DNA from: Clostridiales bacterium UBA7573
GTDB taxonomy: Bacteria > Bacillota > Clostridia > Oscillospirales > CAG-272
DNA: 12,643 nucleotides
Reading direction: 5' to 3'
Assembly (NCBI GenBank): GCA_002477905.1
Contig: DLLB01000093.1
Location: forward strand, 1 to 12,643
Shown in pieces: positions 1 through 7,048 of the stretch. Both the position numbers and the translations under genes were made by a program. How positions within the stretch are numbered: position 1 is the stretch's first letter; every line of letters begins with the position of its first letter. The notes beneath the pieces were generated by a model. It was given only the letters and a program-made list of their open reading frames with translations. It was not told the origin of the DNA and did no database searches.

Positions 1-281
1 GCGTCATTACGCGGGAATTGCCGGATGCGGCACGGGAAACATTGCTCGTATTAGACGCCACCACCGGTCAGAATGCCGTGTCGCAGGCAAAAGCCTTCAA
101 AGACGCCGCCGACATTACAGGACTTGTGCTGACGAAACTGGACGGAACCGCCAAGGGCGGGATTGTATTCTCGATCAAAGAAGAATTGAATATTCCGGTC
201 AAATTCATTTGCGTAGGCGAGCAGGCAGAGGATCTGCAACGCTTTGACGCCAAAGAGTTTGTCGCGGCGCTGTTTGACTAA
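1..281 (+). CDS. ftsY: FtsY, signal recognition particle receptor GTPase (C-terminal fragment)
   Basis: This is the last 92 codons or so of a gene that starts before the window; the frame is open from position 3 and ends at TAA 279-281. FtsY is the membrane-associated SRP receptor, a GTPase that docks ribosome-SRP complexes for co-translational membrane insertion. The visible part is the end of the NG GTPase domain: LLVLDATTGQNA (the DTAG/DATTGQ region of SRP GTPases), then TKLDGTAKGG, which holds the guanine-specificity TKLD motif and the closing GG loop, then GVGEQAEDLQRFDAKEFV, the typical FtsY ending. The GEQAEDLQRFD tail favours FtsY over its paralogue Ffh, which would continue into a methionine-rich M domain. 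The stop codon runs directly into the Shine-Dalgarno of rdgB, so the two are probably translationally coupled. Confidence 0.95.
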   Translation, partial: VITRELPDAARETLLVLDATTGQNAVSQAKAFKDAADITGLVLTKLDGTAKGGIVFSIKEELNIPVKFICVGEQAEDLQRFDAKEFVAALFD

Positions 282-291
282 GGAGGAGCCG

Positions 292-909
292 ATGCAACTG
301 GTAGTCGCTTCCCGCAATCAGAAAAAAATTGCGGAATTACGCACAATGCTTGCCGCGCTTTGTCCGGCTGTCACATTACTTTCCTTGGACGACATTCACT
401 TTACCGAGGATACGCCGGAAACCGGCACTACGTTTATCGAAAACGCGCTGATAAAAGCCAACGCCATCACTGCAAAAGGATACATCGCGGTAGCGGACGA
501 TTCCGGCTTATGTGTAGACGCGCTGAACGGCGCGCCGGGCATCTTCTCTGCGCGATATGCCAACGATCACGGGAATGACGCGGCAAACAACGCAAAATTG
601 CTTCATGCATTAGAATCGGTAGAACTGCCGGCACGCACCGCGCATTATGCCTGCGCCATTGCCTGCACGTTTCCACACGCGGAACCGATTGTGGTGACCG
701 GTAGATGCGACGGGGTGATCTTACGACAACCGCGTGGAAATAACGGTTTTGGCTATGATCCGTTATTTTTCGATCCCACTTATCAAAAGACATTCGCGGA
801 GCTTTCGGGGGAAGAAAAAGCCGCCGTCAGCCATCGCGGAAAAGCCATGCGCGCGTTTGCAAACGCGCTGGCAGAGCGGCTTGCCGCGCTCGGAAAGGAG
901 TCTGTATGA
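292..909 (+). CDS. rdgB: RdgB/HAM1 family dITP/XTP pyrophosphatase
   Basis: This cytosolic enzyme hydrolyses non-canonical purine triphosphates (dITP, XTP, ITP) to the monophosphate and pyrophosphate, keeping them out of DNA and RNA. The 205-residue product has the family's usual length. Family blocks visible in order are the N-terminal SRNQKKIAEL substrate loop (residues 7-16), ETGTTFIENALIKA (43-56), ADDSGLCVDALNGAPG (68-83, with the presumed catalytic Asp near 70), GFGYDPLF (152-159) and SHRGKAM (180-186). I chose ATG 292 because AGGAGGAG lies just upstream (282-289) and the protein then begins MQLVVASRN, as in the family; an in-frame start at 244 would lie inside ftsY. The stop overlaps the yhbY start as ATGA. 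The family assignment is firm; exact substrate preference is known only from the family. Confidence 0.96.
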   Translation: MQLVVASRNQKKIAELRTMLAALCPAVTLLSLDDIHFTEDTPETGTTFIENALIKANAITAKGYIAVADDSGLCVDALNGAPGIFSARYANDHGNDAANNAKLLHALESVELPARTAHYACAIACTFPHAEPIVVTGRCDGVILRQPRGNNGFGYDPLFFDPTYQKTFAELSGEEKAAVSHRGKAMRAFANALAERLAALGKESV

Positions 910-1199
910 CCAGTAAACAACGCGCCTATCTGCGGGGACTTGCTTCGCAGATCGACACCATCTTTCAAATCGGGAAAGGCGGCGTAACCGAGGAAATCCT
1001 TCGTCAGCTTGACAATGCGCTGGAAGCGCGGGAACTGATTAAAGTCCGCGTGTTGGAAACCTGCGAATATTCTGCAAAAGAAGCCGGCGACGGCATTGCA
1101 GATGCTTTGGACGCGGAAATGGTGACGGCGCTTGGTTCCCGCTTCGTGTTATACAAACCGTCCAAAAAGCACAAAAAAATAGACTTATCCGCCATTTGA
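906..1199 (+). CDS. yhbY: YhbY family RNA-binding protein (CRM domain)
   Basis: This is a single-domain CRM (CRS1-YhbY) protein of 97 residues, the standard length. Members bind RNA and associate with the large ribosomal subunit precursor, so a role in 50S assembly is the family expectation. The sequence shows the N-terminal KQRAYLRGLA helix (residues 4-13), IFQIGKGGVTEE with the GxxG loop GKGG (23-26), the EARELIKVRVLE strand segment (about 40-51), a central helix rich in acidic and alanine residues, and the closing GSRFVLYKPSKKHK, typical of the family's end. The start overlaps the rdgB stop by 4 nt (ATGA), and GGAAAGGAG at 891-899 serves as ribosome binding site. Its place beside nadD, yqeK and rsfS fits a ribosome/growth operon. 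Confidence 0.94.
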   Translation: MTSKQRAYLRGLASQIDTIFQIGKGGVTEEILRQLDNALEARELIKVRVLETCEYSAKEAGDGIADALDAEMVTALGSRFVLYKPSKKHKKIDLSAI

Positions 1200-1211
1200 G
1201 GAAATCGCGGC

Positions 1212-1865
1212 ATGAAAACAACTCACCACCAGCGGATCGGAATTTACGGCGGTACCTTCGCACCGGTCCATTACGGGCATTTGCGTGCGGCAAAAGCGTT
1301 TCTCACGCAGTTTCAGTTGGACCGTCTATTGTTTATGCCGGTTGGAATTCCCCCGCACAAACAGCTGGATTTTCAGGACGATCCGCAAGCGCGCTTGGAA
1401 ATGCTCCGTCTTGCAACAAACGCCTGTTTCAAAGACACGCGGATAGAAGTCAGCGATTATGAAATTTCCCGTGCAGGAAAAAGCTATACTTATCAGACTG
1501 TCGAAGCCTTTCTGCGAAAAGACCGGACCTTATTTCTGTATATGGGAACGGATATGTTTCTCTCTTTTGACCAATGGCGATTTCCAGAGCGTATCTGCGC
1601 CGGGGCGCATTTAGTCGTAGCGCGCAGAGAGCAGGAAGAAGCCAAAGCATGTCAGATAGAAGAAAAACGGCGGCAATATCAGCGGGATTATCACGCGGAA
1701 ATTCACATTTTGGAATTGGAACCGTTTGTGATTTCTTCCACTGAAATCCGACAGAAACTCCGAAATCATGAATCCGTCACGGATAAAATTCCGTCCTGTG
1801 TACAAAACTATATCTACACCCACGGCTGTTTCGGCGTTTCGCCGCTCACAAATCTCCCCTCCTAA
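1212..1865 (+). CDS. nadD: Nicotinate-nucleotide adenylyltransferase
   Basis: NadD joins ATP and nicotinate mononucleotide to give deamido-NAD, a step shared by de novo and salvage NAD synthesis, in the cytosol. The 217-residue protein shows the nucleotidyltransferase signature GGTFAPVHYGHL (13-24), with both His residues of the (H/T)xGH region. Further along are FMPVGIPPHKQ (41-51), SYTYQTVEAFL (91-101), the GTDMF...W block (112-122), VVARRE (135-140) and ISSTEIRQKL (174-183), followed by the usual IPSCVQNYIYTHGCF tail. One oddity is Ala at residue 17, where GGTFDP is the commoner form. The start is supported by GAGGA at 1198-1202. The ORF continues about 10 residues beyond the usual NadD end. 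Assignment is firm. Confidence 0.96.
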   Translation: MKTTHHQRIGIYGGTFAPVHYGHLRAAKAFLTQFQLDRLLFMPVGIPPHKQLDFQDDPQARLEMLRLATNACFKDTRIEVSDYEISRAGKSYTYQTVEAFLRKDRTLFLYMGTDMFLSFDQWRFPERICAGAHLVVARREQEEAKACQIEEKRRQYQRDYHAEIHILELEPFVISSTEIRQKLRNHESVTDKIPSCVQNYIYTHGCFGVSPLTNLPS

Positions 1866-1874
1866 GGAGCTCCT

Positions 1875-2486
1875 ATGGATTTACAACCGCTCATTCATTC
1901 GGTGGAATCCACACTACACGGCAATCGCCTGCGCCACACCTTTTCTGTCGAAACGTGTTGCGTCCGGCTGGCCGCAATTTACGGATTTTCCGAAAAACAA
2001 ACGCAAAAACTACGCATCGCCGCTCTGCTCCACGATATTACCAAAGAGCTGGATTTTCCCGCACAGATGGCGTTATGCAAGCAATACGGGCTTTCTCCCA
2101 CAAAGGAAGAATGCGCGGCACCGAAAACCCTGCATGCCATCACCGGCGCGGCACTTGCGCGGGATCGTTACGCCGCTTATACAGACGAAGAAATCTGCGA
2201 AGCGATTCGCGTACATACCGTCGGCAAAGCCGGCATGTCCTGTTTTGACAAACTGCTCTATCTTGCCGACTTTATTGAGGACACCCGCACCTATGAGGAT
2301 TGTGTCCGGTTGAGAGAATTTTTCTACCATGGCATTTCACAGGGAATCGATCCGTTTTTACACCTTGACCGCACCATGATCTATTCCTTTGATCTCACCA
2401 TTGCCCTCCTACTTAAAGAATCCGCAGTCATTGCCCCGCAAAGCTGTGCGGCGCGCAACGATCTGCTCATTCAAATTGCACATTAG
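1875..2486 (+). CDS. yqeK: YqeK, HD-domain (symmetrical) Ap4A hydrolase family protein
   Basis: YqeK proteins are metal-dependent HD-superfamily phosphohydrolases; members from Gram-positive bacteria have been reported to cleave diadenosine tetraphosphate symmetrically to ADP. The 203-residue protein carries the expected metal ligands: His21 in RLRHTFSV, His53-Asp54 in AALLHDITKEL, His87 in KTLHAITGA, His114 in IRVHTVGKAGMS and Asp132 in LYLADFIEDTR. The C-terminus has the family's SCAARNDLL end. It directly follows nadD, as in many Bacillota. The start is ATG 1875; the preceding 10 bases AGGAGCTCCT include the Shine-Dalgarno and begin within the nadD stop, suggesting coupled translation. Family assignment is firm; the substrate is inferred from relatives. 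Confidence 0.94.
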   Translation: MDLQPLIHSVESTLHGNRLRHTFSVETCCVRLAAIYGFSEKQTQKLRIAALLHDITKELDFPAQMALCKQYGLSPTKEECAAPKTLHAITGAALARDRYAAYTDEEICEAIRVHTVGKAGMSCFDKLLYLADFIEDTRTYEDCVRLREFFYHGISQGIDPFLHLDRTMIYSFDLTIALLLKESAVIAPQSCAARNDLLIQIAH

Positions 2487-2495
2487 GAGGCTCCT

Positions 2496-3629
2496 ATGCA
2501 TCACACACGCAAACGTCACCCCGCTTTGATTTTGGTTTCCGTTCTGATCCTCTCGCTTTTCGTAACAATTCTGGCATTTCTCTTGCACACGCCGTCCTTT
2601 TCTTCCGACACACCACCGGCTCTGCCCGCATCGGAATCTCAGGATGCGCCCATGCTGACCGGAACGCGAAAGGCAGGACAATATCAATTTTTACTCATCG
2701 GACGTGACCGTGCCAGTTTCTGCACGGATGTGATGATGCTTTTCACCTATGACACTGCCGCGCAAAAGCTGACTTGCTTACAGTTGCCGCGCGACACCTA
2801 TGTTTCCTATGCCAAAGCGACGCGCCTGAACGCGGTATTCGCACAGGGCTATATGGCGGCAAAAAAAAGCGGTGCAGATGCCGCACAGGCGGAACGCGCC
2901 GGTGTGGAAGCGCTCCGCGATCTCATCAGCCGCCAGTTCGGACTTCCCATTGATTTCACCGCTCTGCTCTATTTGGATACCTTTGCAAGTCTGGTGGATC
3001 AGTTGGGCGGCGTCCGTGTAGATGTACCGTTTGCCATGCATTACGACGATCCGACGCAAAATCTGCATATTCATTTGGAACCCGGAGTGCAGGTATTGGA
3101 CGGCAAAGCCGCTGAGGGATTTATCCGGTTCCGGAAAACCAATCAAGCGGGCGCAGTCGGCTATACGATGGGCGATCTCGGCCGGGTACAGGTACAAAAA
3201 CTCTTTCTTGCCGCGCTCTTTGGAAAGATCAAGGAGCTGACGCCGCAAACTGCCGTAGCCCTAGCCAAAACCGCCATTACAGAAGTCACCACCGATCTAT
3301 CTGCAAAAGACTGTGTGTATTTTGCACGGCACTTGCTTTCACTGGATTCCTCCGCACTCACCATGCTGACATTGCCGGGATGGATGGGCGGGGGCGCATA
3401 TAATCTCAGTCGTGCGGACACGCTATCCATTCTGAACACCTATTTTGCTGTGTATGAAGCTGCCTATACGACAGACACCTTTGATCCAGGCTTAGCTTTC
3501 TGCAACCAAAAAGCCAAAGACGCCTCTGCCATTTATTACGGTCATGGCGCAGATCCGCAAATTTTTGACGCAAAATCCCTTTTGGAAAACGGCTTCTCCG
3601 ATGGAGAGCTTGCTTTGCACAAACATTGA
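2496..3629 (+). CDS. LytR-CpsA-Psr (LCP) family cell-wall glycopolymer ligase
   Basis: LCP proteins sit in the cytoplasmic membrane with an outward catalytic domain and transfer undecaprenyl-linked glycopolymers (teichoic acids, capsule) to peptidoglycan. The 377-residue product has a short basic N-terminus, one membrane helix at about residues 9-31, a Ser/Pro-rich linker to about 60, and then the LCP domain: YQFLLIGRDR (63-72), TDVMMLFTYD, LQLPRDTYVSY (95-105, the conserved PRD with Arg99 and Asp100), TALLYLDTFASLVDQLGGVRV, GFIRFRK (208-214) and GDLGRVQVQK (226-235). Arg211, Arg213, Asp227 and Arg230 match the conserved charged cluster. An unusual point is Cys76 in SFCTDVM, where relatives commonly have Arg-Ser/Thr-Asp. 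The last 100 residues or so have no domain I recognise. AGGAGG at 2485-2490 precedes the start. Confidence 0.92.
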   Translation: MHHTRKRHPALILVSVLILSLFVTILAFLLHTPSFSSDTPPALPASESQDAPMLTGTRKAGQYQFLLIGRDRASFCTDVMMLFTYDTAAQKLTCLQLPRDTYVSYAKATRLNAVFAQGYMAAKKSGADAAQAERAGVEALRDLISRQFGLPIDFTALLYLDTFASLVDQLGGVRVDVPFAMHYDDPTQNLHIHLEPGVQVLDGKAAEGFIRFRKTNQAGAVGYTMGDLGRVQVQKLFLAALFGKIKELTPQTAVALAKTAITEVTTDLSAKDCVYFARHLLSLDSSALTMLTLPGWMGGGAYNLSRADTLSILNTYFAVYEAAYTTDTFDPGLAFCNQKAKDASAIYYGHGADPQIFDAKSLLENGFSDGELALHKH

Positions 3630-3640
3630 ACTATGCCAAA

Positions 3641-3660
3641 AAAGAGGCGCATGCCTCTTT
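3641..3660 (+). terminator. Hairpin between LCP gene and rsfS (weak terminator or processing site)
   Basis: An 8-bp perfect stem, AAAGAGGC / GCCTCTTT, with a GCAT loop lies 11 nt after the LCP stop. An A-rich run precedes it, but the sequence after the stem is ACATATAC, not a T tract. It is therefore a poor intrinsic terminator. It may attenuate transcription or stabilise the upstream mRNA end. It lies in the largest gap within the housekeeping series. Confidence 0.4.
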
Positions 3661-3690
3661 ACATATACAGAAAGGATGAACGTTTTACCT

Positions 3691-4086
3691 ATGACAGAAA
3701 CAGAACTCGCAACCGCGATCGTCAAAATCCTTGACAGCAAGAAAGCGCGGCGCATCCGCCTATTGTCCGTCGCGGATCAAACGTCCCTCACCGATTATTT
3801 TGTCATCTGTGAAGGAACCTCCCGTACGCATATCCGTGCCCTTGCCGATGAAGTGGAATATCAGCTCGGACTGCTTGGAATCTCGCCGCTGCACATCGAC
3901 GGGAACCAGGAAGCCGCATGGAGGGTCTTGGATTATGCGCATGTCATGGTGCATATTTTAGACCGCGACCAACGGGAATATTACAATCTGGAAAAATTAT
4001 GGCACGGAGCGACGGAGATCGATCTGTCAGAGATCCTTGCCGCGCAGGAGCCGAAATCCCCGCAAACCGACACCCCTAATCTGTAA
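3691..4086 (+). CDS. rsfS: Ribosome silencing factor RsfS
   Basis: RsfS (DUF143/Iojap family) binds protein L14 on the 50S subunit and blocks joining of the subunits, lowering translation when nutrients are short. From ATG 3691 the protein has 131 residues. Family blocks are visible: DSKKARRIRLLSV (15-27), TDYFVICEGTSRTHIRALADEV (34-55), HIDGNQEAAWRVLDYAHVMVHI (68-89) and REYYNLEKLW (95-104). Typical members have HxEG where this one has HIDG. An in-frame ATG at 3676 sits directly against the AAAGG at 3671-3675, too close to serve as its start, so 3691 is preferred although its spacing is a little long. The C-terminus adds a short acidic and proline-rich tail. leuS follows after 18 nt. Confidence 0.93.
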   Translation: MTETELATAIVKILDSKKARRIRLLSVADQTSLTDYFVICEGTSRTHIRALADEVEYQLGLLGISPLHIDGNQEAAWRVLDYAHVMVHILDRDQREYYNLEKLWHGATEIDLSEILAAQEPKSPQTDTPNL

Positions 4087-4104
4087 CAGAAACGGAGAAA
4101 GCAT

Positions 4105-6507
4105 ATGAAATACGATTTTCAGCAGATCGACAAGAAATGGCAGGACATTTGGGAAGAAAAACAGGCATTTGTAGCTTCCGAGGATCACACCAAACCCAAA
4201 TATTATACCCTGATTGAATTCCCCTACCCGTCCGGACAAGGATTACATATCGGGCATCCGCGTCCGTATACGGCGATGGACATTGTATCCCGCTACAAGC
4301 GGATGCAGGGATATAACGTCCTGTTCCCCATCGGGTGGGACGCATTTGGACTACCTACAGAAAACTATGCGATAAAAAATAAGATTCATCCCGCCATCGT
4401 CACAAAAAACAATATTGCACACTTCAAATCCCAGTTGAAGCAACTTGGATTATCCTTTGACTGGACACGGGAGATCAATACCACCGATCCCTCTTACTTC
4501 AAATGGACGCAGTGGATCTTTATTCAGATGTTCAAAAAGGGACTTGCCTACAAAAAAGAAATGGCAGTCAATTTCTGCACCTCCTGCAAATGCGTGCTGG
4601 CAAATGAAGAAGTCGTCAACGGCGTTTGTGAACGCTGCGGCAGTGAAGTCGTCCGGAAAGTGAAAAGCGAATGGATGCTGAAGATCACCGCTTACGCCCA
4701 GCGACTGATCGATGATCTGGACGGATTGGACTTCATTGAGCGCGTGAAAACGCAGGAGATCAACTGGATCGGGCGTTCAGAAGGTGCGGAAGTCAATTTT
4801 ATGACAACGGCAGGAGAACCGATCACCGTTTATACCACCCGTCCGGATACGCTGTTTGGCGCGACCTATATGGTAATGGCGCCGGAGCACGCGCTGGTTA
4901 CAAAATGGAAAGATAAGATTCAGAATTTTGCCGAAGTAGAAGCCTATCGCGCGGAAGCCTCTCATAAATCAGATTTTGAACGAACCGAATTGGTCAAAGA
5001 AAAGACCGGCGTCCGTCTTTGCGGCGTAAACGCCATCAATCCGGTAACCGGAAAAGAGATTCCGATCTTCCTCTCCGATTACGTTCTTGCAACCTATGGC
5101 ACCGGCGCGATCATGGCAGTTCCGGCGCACGATACCCGCGACTTTGAATTTGCAAAGAAGTTCCATTTACCGATTGTGGAGGTCGTTGCGGGCGGGAACG
5201 TAAACGAAGCTGCCTTTACCGATGTAGAAACCGGAAAGCTCTGCAACTCCGGATTCCTTAACGGCATGGAAGTGTCAGACGCGAAAAAAGCCATGATCGC
5301 CTATTTAGAGGAAAAAGGAATCGGACATAAGAAAGTAAACTTCAAGCTCCGCGACTGGGTATTCTCCCGGCAACGGTATTGGGGGGAACCCGTGCCGCTG
5401 GTAAAGTGCGAAAAATGCGGATGGGTACCGCTGCCGGAAGAATCGTTGCCGCTATTGCTTCCGCAGGTCGATCACTATGAGCTGACGGATGACGGCGAAT
5501 CGCCGTTATCCAAAATGACGGACTGGGTTTCTACCACCTGCCCGTGTTGCGGCGGTCCCGCCAAACGGGAAACCGATACCATGCCGCAGTGGGCTGGCTC
5601 ATCCTGGTATTTCTTACGGTATTGCGATCCGCACAACGACAAAGCCTTGGCTTCGGAGGAAGCGCTGGACTACTGGATGCCGGTGGATTGGTATAACGGC
5701 GGTATGGAACATGTAACGCTTCATTTGCTGTATTCCCGCTTCTGGGCAAAATTCTTGTATGACCTTGGCATTCTGCACTGCAAGGAACCGTATTTGAAGC
5801 GTACCGCGCATGGCATGATCTTAGGGGAAGATGGGCAAAAAATGTCCAAGTCCCGCGGCAATGTCATCAATCCGGACGAGATTATCTCGCAGTACGGCGC
5901 AGATACGCTCAGATTGTATGAAATGTTTATCGGTGACTTTGAAAAAGCCGCGCCGTGGTCGCAATCCAGCATCAAAGGCTGCAAACGGTTTATCGATCGC
6001 GTAGCCGCCATGACCGATCTGGTCAAGGGCAACGGTGTTTCCCCAAAGTTGGAAGTTTCCTTCCACAAGACCATCAAAAAGGTATCCGAGGACATTATGG
6101 CAATGAAATTCAACACTGCGATCGCGGCGTTGATGACGTTGACCAATGAGATTTATGAAAACGGATCCCTCACCCGTGAGGAATTTGAAATCTTCTTGAA
6201 ACTGCTCTGCCCGTTTGCACCGCACATCACCGAGGAGATCTTCCAAAGCCTCGGCAACACAACGCTGCTCTCGCTTTCCCCGTGGCCGACTTACGACGAA
6301 AGTAAGACTGTCGATGCTTGCGTGGAAATCGTTATGCAGATCAACGGCAAGCTCCGCGGCACCTTGACCATCGCAAAAGACGCAGACAAAGATACCGTGT
6401 TACAAGCAGTCAGGGCAGACGCCAAAATCGCGGAAGCGATTGCCGGAAAAACCGTGGTAAAAGAAATCTTTGTCCCGAATAAACTGGTGAATCTCGTCAT
6501 AAAATAA
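4105..6507 (+). CDS. leuS: Leucyl-tRNA synthetase
   Basis: This class I aminoacyl-tRNA synthetase charges tRNA-Leu in the cytosol. At 800 residues it is about the length of Bacillus-type LeuRS. The catalytic Rossmann domain shows the HIGH motif at 48-51 (LHIGHPRPYTAMD) and KMSKS at 579-583. A first Zn-type cluster uses Cys158, 161, 175 and 178; a second possible one uses Cys435, 438, 479 and 482. The CP1 editing domain begins near TTRPDTLFGATYM (244-256) and includes the TGAIMAVPAHDTRDFEFA block. It mischarge-edits by homology. The anticodon-binding helical domain (after about 640) ends in IFVPNKLVNLVIK, normal for bacterial LeuRS. GGAGA at 4092-4096 precedes the start. No T-box leader fits in the 18-nt gap upstream. 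I see no convincing terminator between leuS and the rpsU promoter. Confidence 0.98.
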   Translation: MKYDFQQIDKKWQDIWEEKQAFVASEDHTKPKYYTLIEFPYPSGQGLHIGHPRPYTAMDIVSRYKRMQGYNVLFPIGWDAFGLPTENYAIKNKIHPAIVTKNNIAHFKSQLKQLGLSFDWTREINTTDPSYFKWTQWIFIQMFKKGLAYKKEMAVNFCTSCKCVLANEEVVNGVCERCGSEVVRKVKSEWMLKITAYAQRLIDDLDGLDFIERVKTQEINWIGRSEGAEVNFMTTAGEPITVYTTRPDTLFGATYMVMAPEHALVTKWKDKIQNFAEVEAYRAEASHKSDFERTELVKEKTGVRLCGVNAINPVTGKEIPIFLSDYVLATYGTGAIMAVPAHDTRDFEFAKKFHLPIVEVVAGGNVNEAAFTDVETGKLCNSGFLNGMEVSDAKKAMIAYLEEKGIGHKKVNFKLRDWVFSRQRYWGEPVPLVKCEKCGWVPLPEESLPLLLPQVDHYELTDDGESPLSKMTDWVSTTCPCCGGPAKRETDTMPQWAGSSWYFLRYCDPHNDKALASEEALDYWMPVDWYNGGMEHVTLHLLYSRFWAKFLYDLGILHCKEPYLKRTAHGMILGEDGQKMSKSRGNVINPDEIISQYGADTLRLYEMFIGDFEKAAPWSQSSIKGCKRFIDRVAAMTDLVKGNGVSPKLEVSFHKTIKKVSEDIMAMKFNTAIAALMTLTNEIYENGSLTREEFEIFLKLLCPFAPHITEEIFQSLGNTTLLSLSPWPTYDESKTVDACVEIVMQINGKLRGTLTIAKDADKDTVLQAVRADAKIAEAIAGKTVVKEIFVPNKLVNLVIK

Positions 6508-6546
6508 ATTTATGGGAAGATTTTGCGGCTTTTTTTCAGATAAGAC

Positions 6547-6575
6547 TTGACAAATCCCAAATCTTCCTGTATAAT
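6547..6575 (+). promoter_or_regulatory. Consensus vegetative promoter for rpsU
   Basis: TTGACA at 6547-6552 and TATAAT at 6570-6575 are separated by exactly 17 nt, a perfect match to the housekeeping sigma-A consensus. Transcription would begin near 6582, giving a leader of about 52 nt before rpsU. The leader has a small hairpin, GAGAA/TTCTC with a 5-nt loop at 6589-6603. A 9-bp inverted repeat (GGAAGATTT at 6515-6523, AAATCTTCC at 6559-6567) overlaps the promoter spacer. Confidence 0.88.
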
Positions 6576-6633
6576 ATCTTTTAGATTTGAGAATTATTTT
6601 CTCTTTGCCTGATCGCGGAGGGAGGGATTGAGA

Positions 6634-6810
6634 ATGGCAGAAGTTAGAGTCAAGGAAAACGAGTCTTTGGAAAGCGCACTGCGCAGATGGAAACGTGCTT
6701 GCGCGAAATCCGGCGTTTTGCAGGAAGTTCGCAAGAGAGAGCACTATGAGAAGCCCAGCGTAAAGCGCAAGAAGAAATCCGAGGCAGCCAGAAAGCGCAA
6801 GTTCAAATAA
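6634..6810 (+). CDS. rpsU: Small ribosomal subunit protein bS21
   Basis: bS21 is a small, very basic protein of the 30S subunit, located near the 3' end of 16S rRNA and important for initiation. The 58-residue product begins MAEVRVKENESLESALRRWKR and ends in a lysine/arginine-rich stretch (KRKKKSEAARKRKFK), as the family does; length is standard for Bacillota. ATG 6634 is chosen over TTG 6628 because GGAGGG at 6621-6626 lies 7 nt upstream and the resulting N-terminus matches the family. The gene has its own strong promoter and its own terminator, so it is probably expressed separately from leuS, with some read-through possible. Confidence 0.96.
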   Translation: MAEVRVKENESLESALRRWKRACAKSGVLQEVRKREHYEKPSVKRKKKSEAARKRKFK

Positions 6811-6850
6811 TTTGCGTTTACTTATCGCACGGATTCGCATTCACACAAAC

Positions 6851-6896
6851 AAAAAGTACGCAGAATGAGATCGTTTTGCGTACTTTTTTATTTTTT
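6851..6896 (+). terminator. Intrinsic terminator after rpsU
   Basis: A 12-bp perfect stem (AAAAAGTACGCA at 6851-6862, TGCGTACTTTTT at 6877-6888) with a 14-nt loop is followed by an interrupted T tract (TATTTTTT). It ends the rpsU unit. The A run on the 5' side would also give a T tract on the other strand, although no minus-strand gene is present here. Confidence 0.9.
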
Positions 6897-6981
6897 GCTT
6901 ACCTCCCCCCTGACATAGGCTAAAACCCAATGGGACCACATAAAAAACGAGGTATTCGAACAACGATTTTTTCAAATCCTC

Positions 6982-7010
6982 TTGACATTTCAAGCAGGGC
7001 ATGATATAAT
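6982..7010 (+). promoter_or_regulatory. Consensus vegetative promoter for the TetR-ABC cassette
   Basis: TTGACA at 6982-6987 and TATAAT at 7005-7010 with a 17-nt spacer form a second perfect sigma-A consensus promoter. The expected start lies near 7016-7018, just before the palindrome at 7019-7038. Such a strong core promoter next to an operator fits a repressor-controlled unit. The rest of the gap from 6897 to 6981 shows nothing else I can assign. Confidence 0.88.
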
Positions 7011-7018
7011 ACGCATGA

Positions 7019-7038
7019 TATATAACATATGCTATATA
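7019..7038 (+). promoter_or_regulatory. Palindromic operator, probable TetR autoregulatory site
   Basis: The 20-bp sequence TATATAACATATGCTATATA is its own reverse complement except for one mismatched pair (A at 7025 against C at 7032). It is centred on CATATG, begins at about +2 relative to the predicted start, and ends on the first base of the AAGGAGG ribosome binding site (7038-7044). Position and symmetry are what is expected for a homodimeric TetR regulator blocking its own operon. That this TetR binds it is inferred. Confidence 0.7.
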
Positions 7039-7048
7039 AGGAGGATTT

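Noticed and set aside
1768..2313. Plus-strand open frame of 181 codons across the nadD-yqeK junction
   Set aside because: It lies out of frame within two clear genes, and its proline, arginine and serine-rich product resembles no protein.
2778..3248. Minus-strand open frame of 156 codons within the LCP gene
   Set aside because: It is antisense to conserved LCP motifs and has no start signal of its own.
6504..6537. Possible leuS terminator (ATAAATTTAT palindrome followed by a T run)
   Set aside because: No GC-containing stem precedes the T run, so the parts do not form a convincing intrinsic terminator.
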